Shown in pieces: positions 53,047-61,893 of a DNA stretch of 64,000 nt. Both the position numbers and the translations under genes were made by a program. This DNA comes from Lacticaseibacillus paracasei subsp. paracasei (lineage in GTDB: Bacteria; Bacillota; Bacilli; Lactobacillales; Lactobacillaceae). Under the pieces are notes generated by a model. That model was given only the letters and a program-made list of their open reading frames with translations, had not been told where the DNA came from and did no database searches. The DNA is taken from assembly GCF_000829035.1 (NCBI RefSeq), contig NZ_AP012541.1, positions 1,798,001-1,862,000 on the forward strand. Direction: 5' to 3'. The stretch's first letter is position 1, and each line of letters begins with the position of its first letter.

Positions 53047-54194
53047 TTGTCATCACCTCCCTTCGTTTGGTTAGTAAGTGGTTTGAACTCCGGCAAGTTA
53101 TCTGGCAAAAAACCAGATCGGGTGAGTATAAATTGTGCCTGTTCTGCACCTAGCACCCCAGACTTAGCAAGATTTGATACCTGGTTGATAAGCGCCGAAT
53201 CATCAACATCCAACATATCTTTGATATCTAATTCGAGATCAGGCGCGTTCATCTTCAAACGCAACTCATCCACGATTGGATTTACATATGAGTTTAAGTT
53301 CGCCAGATATGTTGCCTTGATCTGGTCAATGTTGGAATGTTGGCTTTCAGTCGATGTGCCACCACCCAAAATGTCGCTGGGTACGCCAAAGGCCTTGGAG
53401 ATTTGATCAGCAGAGTATGCTGAATTGTCAGCCAAGGCCTTAAATACATCCGTCTTCATTTCAAGCTGGGTGTAATCGAACCCATCGGGTAAAACCATCA
53501 AGCGACCGGAGTTATCACCGGTGTTTGCCTTCTCAAACTCTTCACGTGCCGATTCTAAGTCTTTACCATCGCTTAAATAGTTGCTGATTGTAAGCTTTCC
53601 GGCAGGATTAATCTGGTTTTCCATGGCGCTCATGTTGCTCTTTGAGGCTTTATCGTCCAAATTAAGGGCGTTTTGCAAGCTCTCTAAAGGCGATCGACCA
53701 ATCAAATAACGATATTGTGGGTCTGGCATGAGCCTAAAATGTAGCATTTGGTCTTGCCTAAGAACCATTTGAGGACGATCATTGCCCTCCAAAACCGTAT
53801 AAACAATGCCCATATTGCCTGGCAAGTAGTTAATTTGGACGTCAGAGTTAGGAATATGTTCCAAATTTTGGCCAACTAATGGAATGTAATCATTGCCTGA
53901 CAAACACAGCTGCATCAACGCACCTTGCCAAAAAGAAAACCGGCCTATCAAGCCGCTAGGGCTCTCAAGTCGGTTCAATGTTGCAGTATTTTCAGTTTTG
54001 AAGTGTGCCGAGGCAACATCGCTAGCAATACGGTTGATCACACTATAAACATTAGTGTTTTGCAAAGCGGACAGCGCCGAAACATAAGACAGCTGCATGC
54101 CGCCAACCGTGGTCGTGAAAAAAGCAGAATTGCTCGGATAGACCATATTTTTGGCCTTGCGTTTGTTGAAATTTTTAGGGGTTAGAAGTCCCAT
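53043..54194 (-). CDS. Portal protein, HK97 type
   Basis: This 383-residue protein has the HK97 portal features: VYSVINRIASDVASAHF, LCLSGNDYIPLVGQN, IGRSPLESLQNALNLDDKASKSN (in parts) and SKAFGVPSDILGGG. Twelve copies form the DNA channel at one capsid vertex. It follows a small membrane protein and terL. Confidence 0.93.
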   Translation of the reverse strand: MGLLTPKNFNKRKAKNMVYPSNSAFFTTTVGGMQLSYVSALSALQNTNVYSVINRIASDVASAHFKTENTATLNRLESPSGLIGRFSFWQGALMQLCLSGNDYIPLVGQNLEHIPNSDVQINYLPGNMGIVYTVLEGNDRPQMVLRQDQMLHFRLMPDPQYRYLIGRSPLESLQNALNLDDKASKSNMSAMENQINPAGKLTISNYLSDGKDLESAREEFEKANTGDNSGRLMVLPDGFDYTQLEMKTDVFKALADNSAYSADQISKAFGVPSDILGGGTSTESQHSNIDQIKATYLANLNSYVNPIVDELRLKMNAPDLELDIKDMLDVDDSALINQVSNLAKSGVLGAEQAQFILTRSGFLPDNLPEFKPLTNQTKGGDDK

Positions 54195-54200
54195 TTAACT

Positions 54201-54374
54201 TCACCCCCTTTCTTTGTCTAGAATGTAAGCAACTAAACACAGCTCAAAGCCTGCAACTAGATAACCAATAACAACGTTAAAAGTGAATGCTGCTACCGCA
54301 ATCAGTGCCAAACCGGTGATAAAGATCATCACCGTGCCCCAACTGCTGAAAAAATTGCCAATAATCTTTGCCAT
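54201..54374 (-). CDS. Small phage membrane protein between terL and portal
   Basis: A 57-residue frame starts at an ATG that overlaps the terL stop (TAATG). It has two hydrophobic segments (VMIFITGLALIAVAAFTF; VVIGYLVAGFELCLVAYI). Small membrane proteins at this place occur in related phages; the role is unknown. Confidence 0.75.
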   Translation of the reverse strand: MAKIIGNFFSSWGTVMIFITGLALIAVAAFTFNVVIGYLVAGFELCLVAYILDKERG

Positions 54375-56266
54375 TATTTACCACCTCCAAACATTGCCTT
54401 GAAAAAGTCACGTTTTCCCTGCACGTCCAAATCATTCAGTGGGTTATATCCCTCATCATGATAGTTTTCGAAATAGAACTTTGCCTGCGCATGAGCATTA
54501 ATAAGCGCATCAGTCGTATCAATATGATCACTCGTGCGATTTTGACGGTCAATCTTGACCGAACCGCCGCGATCTTCTACCAACACAGCGTTGTTCAGCC
54601 CATCAATCAGTAGCGGATCGTTCAGCATCGAAATGTTGCCATTAATAAACAGATTCTGAAAGTCCTTAGTAGGTTCATTCAGCTTGAACGAGGTAGGAGG
54701 CAAAGGGAACCATTGCCACTGCGGCTGATAATTCTCCAGTTTCTTTTCTAGCCATTCACCATGGTTTGGATCTGCAATAATGAATTTTACTTTTAGCCGA
54801 TGTTGATTAACATAATCAACCAACCACTGGTAAACCTGATCGGTGTTGATTACGCCTGATGCAAGATTCGTAATATCCACAAAGCCTGCATCTTGCAATT
54901 TAAGGTAATCTAATCCGTCCTGTTTCGACTTGGCTTCAATGGTTTTTGCCTGTGCGAAGGGAATAAAGCTGTGCTGCTGAACATGAAACATGTGTTTGTC
55001 ATGATCGGTATAAGGATAAATGAAGCCAAAAGATGTATTATCATTGGTCTGCGATCCGTCAAATCCGATGAACACATCACGTCCATTAACATCAAAATGG
55101 TCGATAATACTGCGCTGAATGTTGTCTAGGGACAAATAGCTGTTTTGAAATCTCCGGCTCCACAGATTTAGTGACTTATTTACGAAGGTTTCAAGTGTTC
55201 CCTCACGTTCGTTATCGTTGCGGTCTTGATTAAGGGCATTTTGAAGGTTATCGCGTTTGCTTTTAGGCAGCTCAAGCAGATTAGGATTTGATTTTGCCCA
55301 TGTTTCGGGTTCAAACACCTCATCCTCCGAGTCCTGAGAATAAATTACTTGAAAAACATTGTCAGCGTCTCGAACGGCGTCATGCTCAATGGCAGCCCTA
55401 GTTACGTCTTCATCATTCTTAAACTTAACCTTGATATCGGGGTAAGCTGTTGAAATCTTGACAAACATTCGGTTCTTAATGCCATTTTGCCCGGATGTAA
55501 TCTGCTTTAAGGTCTCATTCAGTGCTGGTCTCAAGTTGCCAATTTCATCGTAAACAGCGATTGCGTTGTGGAAACTATCAAAGCCACCGCCTTGTGATGT
55601 GCCTTTTCGAATCGTATTCTTAGTATTTTTTGCAATAACTTGCGTGGTCTGAGCTTCCACGCCTCGCTCTCTAGCATCATCTGCAAAGTCCGGCAGGGAT
55701 AAAATTGTCTTCGCCTGCAAAGATACGTCATTGAACAGCTTGGTTGCATGTTCACTATCGTAACTGGCCACTAGCAAGTCCTGTGATGTCGCATTCCAGC
55801 ACACTACGAAGTAATAAAAGTTGATTAGGATAGAAGCAAGCCAAGTTTTGCCTTGCTGCCGAGCAATAGATATGTTGGAAGTTGTGAATCTGGTGCCATT
55901 GTCCAGAGTGCGCCATCCAATCAAGCTATCAAGGATAAACGATTGCCATTTGAATGGTTGAATTTTCTTTGAGGTGTCATCTGGATTGGGCAGCAGTCGT
56001 GAAAAGTATTCAATGGCATTAACCATGTCGCAATTATATTGGTAAGGAAAATCATCATTGCCAATTCTAAGCAAATCGTTTAAGTGCCGAATACATGCCA
56101 ACTGCACGTCTCTACCAGTCATGTATTTATCCGTAAACATCACGTCATAAGCGTATCTTGTCCCTGGGTCGCGGTACTTATCAAACAGTACTTGGTAATC
56201 TGATTGGTGCGGCTTTACGTAACCGCGAATATCTTGCACACCAGTGAAATCAAACGTCCGCACCAA
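54374..56266 (-). CDS. terL: Terminase large subunit
   Basis: This 630-residue packaging motor has an ATPase domain (Walker A SIARQQGKTW about residue 124; Walker B IAVYDEIGN) and a nuclease domain with the acidic residues in VFIGFDGSQTNDN, FIIADPNHGEW and the C-terminal SDHIDTTDALINAHAQA. It cuts and pumps DNA into the prohead. It overlaps terS by 17 bases. Confidence 0.95.
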   Translation of the reverse strand: MVRTFDFTGVQDIRGYVKPHQSDYQVLFDKYRDPGTRYAYDVMFTDKYMTGRDVQLACIRHLNDLLRIGNDDFPYQYNCDMVNAIEYFSRLLPNPDDTSKKIQPFKWQSFILDSLIGWRTLDNGTRFTTSNISIARQQGKTWLASILINFYYFVVCWNATSQDLLVASYDSEHATKLFNDVSLQAKTILSLPDFADDARERGVEAQTTQVIAKNTKNTIRKGTSQGGGFDSFHNAIAVYDEIGNLRPALNETLKQITSGQNGIKNRMFVKISTAYPDIKVKFKNDEDVTRAAIEHDAVRDADNVFQVIYSQDSEDEVFEPETWAKSNPNLLELPKSKRDNLQNALNQDRNDNEREGTLETFVNKSLNLWSRRFQNSYLSLDNIQRSIIDHFDVNGRDVFIGFDGSQTNDNTSFGFIYPYTDHDKHMFHVQQHSFIPFAQAKTIEAKSKQDGLDYLKLQDAGFVDITNLASGVINTDQVYQWLVDYVNQHRLKVKFIIADPNHGEWLEKKLENYQPQWQWFPLPPTSFKLNEPTKDFQNLFINGNISMLNDPLLIDGLNNAVLVEDRGGSVKIDRQNRTSDHIDTTDALINAHAQAKFYFENYHDEGYNPLNDLDVQGKRDFFKAMFGGGK

Positions 56267-56717
56267 ACTTAACCTCCTTCAATGGGCTATCTTGCTTAGG
56301 CTTTTCTGGCTCTTCGACAGTTATCTGGCGTAGTCCAGAGTCAAATGTAAGGCCCAAGTCATGTCCTAGCGACTTCATGTTTTTTACACAAGAGTCCATC
56401 TGAACAGCGCCCGGAGAGCGCTTCACCGCAACATCATCGTTGTCATAAATCCACAGCCCTTGTTTTTCGATTAGCTGCTCAGACTTAATGTAAATAGAGT
56501 AGTAGCGGCAATATAATTCAAGCGCTGGCTGATCTATCTTTTTAAGATAGCCAATTTTCTTTATTTCTGGAACAATCGCCTTCCAAAGACGCGATGCTTC
56601 ATCATCAAGATGAGCTGGCGGTGTGTTCTGGATCTCCTTAAGATCATCTTCATCAGCTGTCACGGTATTTGAGCTTTTTGAGTGCAATACTGTCAATTTT
56701 GGTTGATTTTCAGGCAA
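56250..56717 (-). CDS. terS: Terminase small subunit, P27 family
   Basis: I take TTG at 56717 as start (GGAGG 8 bases upstream; MPENQPKL after initiation), giving 155 residues. The helical core AHLDDEASRLWKAIVPEIKKIGYLKKIDQPALELYC (read in parts) is that of P27-type small terminases, which recognise the packaging site. That site is probably the non-coding stretch directly upstream. Confidence 0.88.
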   Translation of the reverse strand: MPENQPKLTVLHSKSSNTVTADEDDLKEIQNTPPAHLDDEASRLWKAIVPEIKKIGYLKKIDQPALELYCRYYSIYIKSEQLIEKQGLWIYDNDDVAVKRSPGAVQMDSCVKNMKSLGHDLGLTFDSGLRQITVEEPEKPKQDSPLKEVKFGADV

Positions 56718-56726
56718 AAAACACAC

Positions 56727-56856
56727 CTCCTTTCAGCATCAGAAACCGCTATTTATTGGGATTCAAGTCTAAAAAGCCGAAATTTTTCAAAAAATGAGTT
56801 TTCGGCAAATGGACACTGGTGTGTGAGGTCCCCTGCGACCTACATAGGGGCCCCCG
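56727..56856. other. Candidate packaging (cos) region
   Basis: This is a 130-base gap between the packaging HNH gene and terS. It holds TTTTCAAAAAATGAG, GCCGAAA/TTTCGGC (about 56775-56816) and a G+C-rich block GAGGTCCCCTGCGACCT plus AGGGGCCCCC (56825-56855). HNH-terS-terL order with a non-coding block in between is typical of cos-type phages. The exact cut cannot be read. Confidence 0.5.
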
Positions 56857-57351
56857 TTATTTTTTGTGAGCGAGAATCCATGTTGATATTTTTTCTCGTG
56901 TCCATTTTGTCGCAGTGTCAAGATTCTCTATTCGTGATTGTGATTTATATATCTTGTCCTCTAGCTGTGTCTTCCAATAGTGACAGCCTTTGCACAGTAC
57001 CCATAGGTTGTCATGATCTAAGCACTTGCTTCTGTCAATCCTCAAAGGCACGATGTGATCAGTGACTAGATAGCCAGGCTTGTCATAGGTCTTGCCACAA
57101 CATGCACAAGTGAAGTAGGCATGAGCTTTAGCATCACGTGCGGTGTGTTCCCATATCTTAGACTTATAGAATGCGGCGGACTCTTTGTCGCGCTTGTACT
57201 TGTCGTAGTACGATGTGTCACGTTTAACGTGCTTTGTGACATCAGCATAGTTAGGCTTATACAGGGATGCGTGCTCAGCGCAGTATGGATTTGCTTGATC
57301 ATACGGGATTACATTGTTGCATCCAGCCTTGCGGCATACCTTCACACGCAT
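56857..57351 (-). CDS. HNH endonuclease of the packaging module
   Basis: This 164-residue protein has an N-terminal Cys cluster (CRKAGCNNVIPYDQANPYCAEH), CCGKTYD, the HNH core VTDHIVPLRIDRSKCLDHDNLWVLCKGCH (in parts) with zinc cysteines. In HK97-like phages such an HNH next to terS is needed for cos cleavage and packaging. The position fits that role. Confidence 0.88.
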   Translation of the reverse strand: MRVKVCRKAGCNNVIPYDQANPYCAEHASLYKPNYADVTKHVKRDTSYYDKYKRDKESAAFYKSKIWEHTARDAKAHAYFTCACCGKTYDKPGYLVTDHIVPLRIDRSKCLDHDNLWVLCKGCHYWKTQLEDKIYKSQSRIENLDTATKWTREKISTWILAHKK

Positions 57352-57354
57352 GCG

Positions 57355-57519
57355 CTATTCCTCATGTAATCTAATGACGATCCCCAATCCGATAAACAAC
57401 ACCAGCAAAGCAATCATCACTATTAGTGGCGCGAATACTAGCAGCCAACTCCATGCGATCAAGCCGAATAGCTTGGCCAGCACGAATATCAGTGTTAGCA
57501 GTAATAAAAAATTGCACAT
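57355..57519 (-). CDS. Small phage membrane protein
   Basis: A 54-residue frame (MCNFLLLLTLIFVLAK ... IVMIALLVLFIGLGIVIRLHEE) with two hydrophobic helices begins at ATG 57519 after GAGGAG. It ends 3 bases before the HNH gene. No function is known to me. Confidence 0.7.
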   Translation of the reverse strand: MCNFLLLLTLIFVLAKLFGLIAWSWLLVFAPLIVMIALLVLFIGLGIVIRLHEE

Positions 57520-57536
57520 GCTAAATCTCCTCTCGA

Positions 57537-57959
57537 TTAAGATAATATGATTGTCGAATAGGAACCGTTACCGTCAATATTTAGACTAGTAACATCCCAT
57601 CCTGATTTATTTAGCAAACTGATTACTTCATTAACGACTGCTGGATTGTACTTGGCAACGCCAACTGAGATTGGGGATGTAGTATTAATTCCTTGATTAA
57701 TGGCATCGTTCACATCAGCAATCAGACTGTCTTTGTATTTCTTAGTTGCATTGGCACGAGTTGGCAGTGATTCTTCCATTTTTGGTAGCACTGGTGCCGG
57801 TGGAGGCAACTGACGGTGAGACAACTGCCTACTTTTGCCTTTAATATTATTTGAGAGCATATGTTTCCCTCCGTGTATTGTTTCCCTTGATAGCTCTTCA
57901 ATGATTTTTTGCTCCGTGCGGCTAACGTAGCCATAGCTAACACGTTTCATACCTGACAT
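57537..57959 (-). CDS. Phage protein of unknown function (140 residues)
   Basis: There is no recognised family. It has a basic N terminus, a Pro-rich middle (RQLPPPAPVLPKMEE) and an alpha/beta C terminus (VVNEVISLLNKSGWDVTSLNIDGNG). It lies between two HNH genes and starts 3 bases behind the homing endonuclease stop. Confidence 0.65.
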   Translation of the reverse strand: MSGMKRVSYGYVSRTEQKIIEELSRETIHGGKHMLSNNIKGKSRQLSHRQLPPPAPVLPKMEESLPTRANATKKYKDSLIADVNDAINQGINTTSPISVGVAKYNPAVVNEVISLLNKSGWDVTSLNIDGNGSYSTIILS

Positions 57960-57962
57960 GAC

Positions 57963-58493
57963 TTACACCGCCAACTCGAATGAAAAACCTCCGTGATATT
58001 TGCGCTTGCCACGAAGACACTTAGATACAGCGCTTCGGTCTAGTCCAAGAAGTTCCGCGGCTTTTCTGGCACTTTCAAAGAAATAGCGATGTCCCGATCC
58101 ACTTACCGCATAGATTGGACGCTCGTTTGCCTTTGCCGCGCGTTCGGTGCGAGTACCGTAATTGGTATTATATAACGCTGTACACCACTCAAGATTTTCA
58201 ACTAAGTTGTTGCCTTTGTCCTCGTCTATGTGATTGACTTCTGGCAAGTTGTCGGGATTGTCTAAAAATGCTGCGGCTACCAAGCGATGAATGAACACTT
58301 GCTTTATGCTTCTGTCCCAATATAAATTGACCTTGAGGTACCCGTTTCTATTTGGAAAGCTGGCGATCACCTTCCCTTTTAAGCGGCGTCCTTGTGCGTC
58401 TACACGTTCAAGGCTTCTTACTCTTCCCATGTTGCTAACTTGGTAGAGGCCTTCAAATCCTTCAATATCTTTCCAAATTTCAGTTGAGTTCAT
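57963..58493 (-). CDS. Free-standing homing-type HNH endonuclease (NUMOD4-HNH)
   Basis: The 176-residue protein has an N-terminal NUMOD4 motif (WKDIEGFEGLYQVSNMGRVRSL), an HNH core (VNHIDEDKGNNLVENLEWCT) and a C-terminal NUMOD1-like helix-turn-helix (SARKAAELLGLDRSAVSKCLRG). This is the build of selfish homing endonucleases of phages. It overlaps the end of the phosphoesterase gene by 14 bases, as if it had moved in there. Confidence 0.9.
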   Translation of the reverse strand: MNSTEIWKDIEGFEGLYQVSNMGRVRSLERVDAQGRRLKGKVIASFPNRNGYLKVNLYWDRSIKQVFIHRLVAAAFLDNPDNLPEVNHIDEDKGNNLVENLEWCTALYNTNYGTRTERAAKANERPIYAVSGSGHRYFFESARKAAELLGLDRSAVSKCLRGKRKYHGGFSFELAV

Positions 58494-59697
58494 AAGTACA
58501 CCTCAATCTTTCGTCGTCATAAACGAACGCATACAGCAGATGTTTGCCCGTGGTGAAGCCATTCTTAATCTCATAGGGATCATTTGGCTTTGCTGTTCCA
58601 AGCTGGCGCCACATAATGCCACGATCATCTTTAAACCGCTCGCTATGATAGTGGCCTGAGTGAAGTTCGTATGTTTTTGCCATATTGAATATCTTTTTGT
58701 ACTCAAATGGGAAAAGCCCTGTCAGCTTGTCCTTGGCTACATCTCCGTGGGCGAGCATAATGCCAACATGCCCTAGCAAGTATGCACAGCGCCAGTCGGT
58801 TGCCAAATTGCTGTCATTGAGATCAACGTGTACTTGTGGATAGCGATCTATCAGCGCATAAAGAAAAGCGTATTCGAGATCACCTGAATGGTTACCGAAC
58901 ACGCTCTTGATTGAGACGCGATTGCTATATTCAATTGCCAGCGGAACAATTTGATCAAAGAGCTTCACTGCATCATGGAATGCCTGACGCATGTTTGCGT
59001 GATCTAGTTGTGTCCCTCTAACCGTTTGTGTTGCATGAATCTGATCACTATGGAATAGATCTCCCAATTGCTCGATCACAATCTCGTTGTAGCCGTCCAT
59101 GATGATCTCTCTAAGTTGACTCACCATGTCTTTTAGATCGGCGAATGTTGTCCAGCCAAAGTGCAGGTCAGGCAATGGGATGACTAAGTTGCGATCGCCC
59201 GATTTCTTCATGCCGTAATTGACCGGAATGATTTTGTCGTTGAACGCTTCAGCCATTTCGCTTATCGATAAGCCTTGTTTCGGCTTTACGCGAATATGAA
59301 TGCTGTACTGCGGAACTGTGCCATTTTCGGTACTATGCTGCTCATACACTTTGTAGTCGCCTAAGACCATCTCGAACTTGTCAGGATCGTATCCACACAA
59401 CTCCATCAAAGTTCGTGGGTCTTTATTTGGCTCATGCTTGAGTCTCATTAAGGCAGTGACTGTTTGACTACCATCAGCATTAAGAGCGACTTTTCTATCA
59501 ACGGGTTGGCTCTTTCTATCTGTTTTCGCTGAATCGTATTCATTATTCAATGGCTTTTGGAACTCGATTCCAAGCCGTTTTGCTTTGCCCTGCAACGCAT
59601 CATAGCTAATCCCGAGCTTGTCGGCTGTCTCTCGTCTGGTAAAGCCTTCAGAGGCGAGCTTCCTAATGTCACCGATCTGTTCATCTGTCCATTGCAT
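58480..59697 (-). CDS. HTH-metallophosphoesterase phage protein
   Basis: The 405-residue protein joins an N-terminal helix-turn-helix (FTRRETADKLGISYDALQGKAKRLG, as two parts, about residues 15-40) to a calcineurin-like phosphoesterase (PDLHFG, GDLFHSD, VFGNHSGD, LAHGD, HSGHYHSER, about residues 170-400). All metal ligands are present. Such proteins are common early phage genes; their target (DNA ends, nucleotides) is unknown. AGGAGG stands before the ATG. Confidence 0.85.
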   Translation of the reverse strand: MQWTDEQIGDIRKLASEGFTRRETADKLGISYDALQGKAKRLGIEFQKPLNNEYDSAKTDRKSQPVDRKVALNADGSQTVTALMRLKHEPNKDPRTLMELCGYDPDKFEMVLGDYKVYEQHSTENGTVPQYSIHIRVKPKQGLSISEMAEAFNDKIIPVNYGMKKSGDRNLVIPLPDLHFGWTTFADLKDMVSQLREIIMDGYNEIVIEQLGDLFHSDQIHATQTVRGTQLDHANMRQAFHDAVKLFDQIVPLAIEYSNRVSIKSVFGNHSGDLEYAFLYALIDRYPQVHVDLNDSNLATDWRCAYLLGHVGIMLAHGDVAKDKLTGLFPFEYKKIFNMAKTYELHSGHYHSERFKDDRGIMWRQLGTAKPNDPYEIKNGFTTGKHLLYAFVYDDERLRCTYELN

Positions 59698-59715
59698 CTA
59701 CTCGCCTCCTGAAAT

Positions 59716-60627
59716 TTATTCTTTTACGTATTTCAGCAGTAGTTCTTCCGGTCTCTCGCCTTTTGACTGAAACGATTGCTTTTTGCCCAAAACAAAAGCC
59801 ACCTCGGTATGAGGCAGCTGTGTGTATTCGCTTATATATATTTGTTTTGCCGGGCATTTTGCGAGCCATTGCTGGAATGAATCATTGTCAAAACCACCGT
59901 AGTCTTTAGATGTGCCAATATAGGGTGGATCACAATATACAACGTCGCTAGGTTTGACGTCGATTGAGCGATAGTCAAGCACCGAATATTTTAGCGGTTC
60001 CAGTCGTTCAAGTTGCTCAATTTGCTGAAGTTGCTGGAGTCGCTCGAGTTGCTCGAGTTGCTGGATCCGCTGGAGTCGCTCGAGTTGCTCGAGTTGCTCC
60101 AATTGGTTTCGGCGCCATTTGTGATAGACGGTATATTTCCCCGAAATAGTGGTTTCATTTTTTGCATATGAATAAAGCCCATCTAGTTGTGTACCAGTAT
60201 TTCCTGAGAATAATGCTCTTGTTACTAACAATTTTTCTTTTTCGGTTTTCTTTCCCCACAAATAATCGTGTAGGTTGTTGCCAAAGCTCCAAACGGTCAG
60301 CACAAGAGTGCGTTCAATCGAATCAGGCATGTTATCTCGCCAGTTGTCAAACGTTTCGCGATCCATATATACATACTTCATTAGATCAAAATGAGGGCTG
60401 TCTTCGATCAATGCTTTCAGCAGATCAACGGCTGTTCTTCGCCGGTCATTGTAAACTACTTCGTTCCATTTACCAGACGAGGCTGCTGTCAAGCTGATTG
60501 ATCCACCGCCTCCGAATACGTCAACTAGACGGTTGCCAGCGGGCAAGATGTCGATGATCTTTTCTGCCTTTTGGCCCTTGTTGCCAACGTATGGTAATCC
60601 GCGTTTCCATTTTTCTGACTGTTTCAA
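59716..60627 (-). CDS. DNA adenine methylase (D12 class, Dam-like)
   Basis: TTG at 60627 has GGAGG 8 bases upstream and gives 303 residues. Motif I is DVFGGGGSISL, motif IV is VVYCDPPYIG, and LPYVGNKGQKAEKI matches the N terminus of D12-class methylases. The enzyme methylates adenine, probably to protect phage DNA or to regulate. Between about residues 171 and 210 it carries a Leu/Gln/Glu repeat (LEQLERLQ...) encoded by a minisatellite. No cognate restriction gene is adjacent. Confidence 0.88.
   Translation of the reverse strand: MKQSEKWKRGLPYVGNKGQKAEKIIDILPAGNRLVDVFGGGGSISLTAASSGKWNEVVYNDRRRTAVDLLKALIEDSPHFDLMKYVYMDRETFDNWRDNMPDSIERTLVLTVWSFGNNLHDYLWGKKTEKEKLLVTRALFSGNTGTQLDGLYSYAKNETTISGKYTVYHKWRRNQLEQLEQLERLQRIQQLEQLERLQQLQQIEQLERLEPLKYSVLDYRSIDVKPSDVVYCDPPYIGTSKDYGGFDNDSFQQWLAKCPAKQIYISEYTQLPHTEVAFVLGKKQSFQSKGERPEELLLKYVKE
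59996..60107. repeat. In-frame minisatellite in the methylase gene
   Basis: About twelve imperfect 9-base units of the type GTTGCTCGA / GTCGCTCGA / GTTGCTGGA stand in tandem. The period is a multiple of three, so unit gain or loss would keep the frame and change the length of a coiled-coil-like Leu-Glu-Gln stretch. Confidence 0.85.
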
Positions 60628-60651
60628 ATTGGTTTCCTCCGAAATTATGTA

Positions 60652-60690
60652 TAAAAATAGCACCTCACCGTTTGGCGGAGTGCTATTTAG
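60652..60690 (-). terminator. Terminator of the ImmA cassette
   Basis: On the minus strand AATAGCACTCCG / CGGTGAGGTGCTATT is followed by TTTAT, 15 bases behind the ImmA-type gene. It separates the cassette from the methylase gene. Confidence 0.85.
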
Positions 60691-60705
60691 TCACCATATA
60701 GACTA

Positions 60706-61875
60706 CTAAGCAAAACGGAAAATATTATTTTGCGAAGAACTGGAATCAGTAATTGTTCCGAGAAACGAATCAGAAAGTCCTAAAACTTCAATTAGTAGTT
60801 TCGGCTCTATTTGAAATACGTCCGATATGATTGAACCTAGGTCCCCTCTTTCATAAAGTAACTTCAAAAGCGTCTTTATTTTCTCTGGACGATTGATAGG
60901 AATATCGTTATCCAAAGGCTCAATTTGTTTATAGTGTTTTCTATACATAGAAGCAAAAAAGCGATTGTTTTGTTCTTTAGATACAAGCCCTAGTTTATAA
61001 GCCCGATACTCAGCGGTCGCTAACGAAACAAGAAAGTCTTTTTTAATAAGCTTATAATCATCTGGCCTTGCAGGATTGCGCACAGTCTTGAATGCTTCTT
61101 TGATTTTTTCTTGTGGTAAGAGCAACGCGGATGCAAACTCATTTGCCTCATGCTCGTACTCCCTAAACTCTGAGTTTTCCAAGTTCTCAAAATCAACATT
61201 TGTGTGCATTAATAGATGACCAAGCTCATGAGCAACATCAAAAATTCTTCTAACAGCGCTCTTATTACGTCTTCCTAAAATAATAAAAGGAGAGCGTAAT
61301 GAACCATCCTCATTTCTAGTCCAAACACTGTAGGCATCCGCATTAATATCAATTTCTTTCTCTATAACAAATGCTCCAGCATTTTCAACAATGTAAAGTA
61401 GCCTTTTATTGCTATCTATTTTTAAACTATTCCTAGTGTATTTTGCAGTATCTTCAATTGTCCACCCTTTTCCGGATAATAAAGCTTTCTTTTTTGTTGT
61501 ATTAAGCTGATGAACAAGACTCTTTAATTTGTTGGCTTTGAAATTTATGACCGCTTCGCAGTATTCAATAATATTTGCTGCAAAATTAATCTGAGTGACG
61601 TTTTGAGCAACGCTCTTTCTAATATTTCTTTCAGATGATCTAAATGCAACGTGTTGTGTTGGAACGATCCCGTTCCTTGGAAACTTTTTGAAAAAGAAAG
61701 TGCTTTTAACGTCAAAAATTTTGCTCATTTCAATTACAGTGTTAATTTCTGGCGAAAAACTTTCATTTTCATAGTTTCCTATTGATTGCTCAGTCAATTT
61801 CAACTTATTGGCTAGTTCTTTACGAGATACGCCATATAGCATTCTTAAATTTTTGAGATTTTCTCCATAAAACAT
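60706..61875 (-). CDS. HTH-ImmA/IrrE-family metalloprotease
   Basis: The 389-residue protein has an N-terminal XRE helix-turn-helix (LRMLYGVSRKELANKLKLTEQSIGNYE in parts, residues about 8-55) and a zinc protease domain with HELGHLLMH (about residue 220) and the third ligand in EYEHEANEFASALLLP. Proteins of this build cleave or are paired with repressors, as ImmA does in ICEBs1, or act as antitoxin-like partners. SD GAGGGG is 5 bases before the ATG and the unknown gene precedes it by 18 bases. The base composition is more A+T-rich than the flanking phage genes. Confidence 0.85.
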   Translation of the reverse strand: MFYGENLKNLRMLYGVSRKELANKLKLTEQSIGNYENESFSPEINTVIEMSKIFDVKSTFFFKKFPRNGIVPTQHVAFRSSERNIRKSVAQNVTQINFAANIIEYCEAVINFKANKLKSLVHQLNTTKKKALLSGKGWTIEDTAKYTRNSLKIDSNKRLLYIVENAGAFVIEKEIDINADAYSVWTRNEDGSLRSPFIILGRRNKSAVRRIFDVAHELGHLLMHTNVDFENLENSEFREYEHEANEFASALLLPQEKIKEAFKTVRNPARPDDYKLIKKDFLVSLATAEYRAYKLGLVSKEQNNRFFASMYRKHYKQIEPLDNDIPINRPEKIKTLLKLLYERGDLGSIISDVFQIEPKLLIEVLGLSDSFLGTITDSSSSQNNIFRFA

Positions 61876-61893
61876 TGAAATCCCCTCATATAT

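Noticed and set aside
59996..60107. CRISPR-like array
   Set aside because: The units are 9-base tandem repeats without spacers, inside a coding frame.
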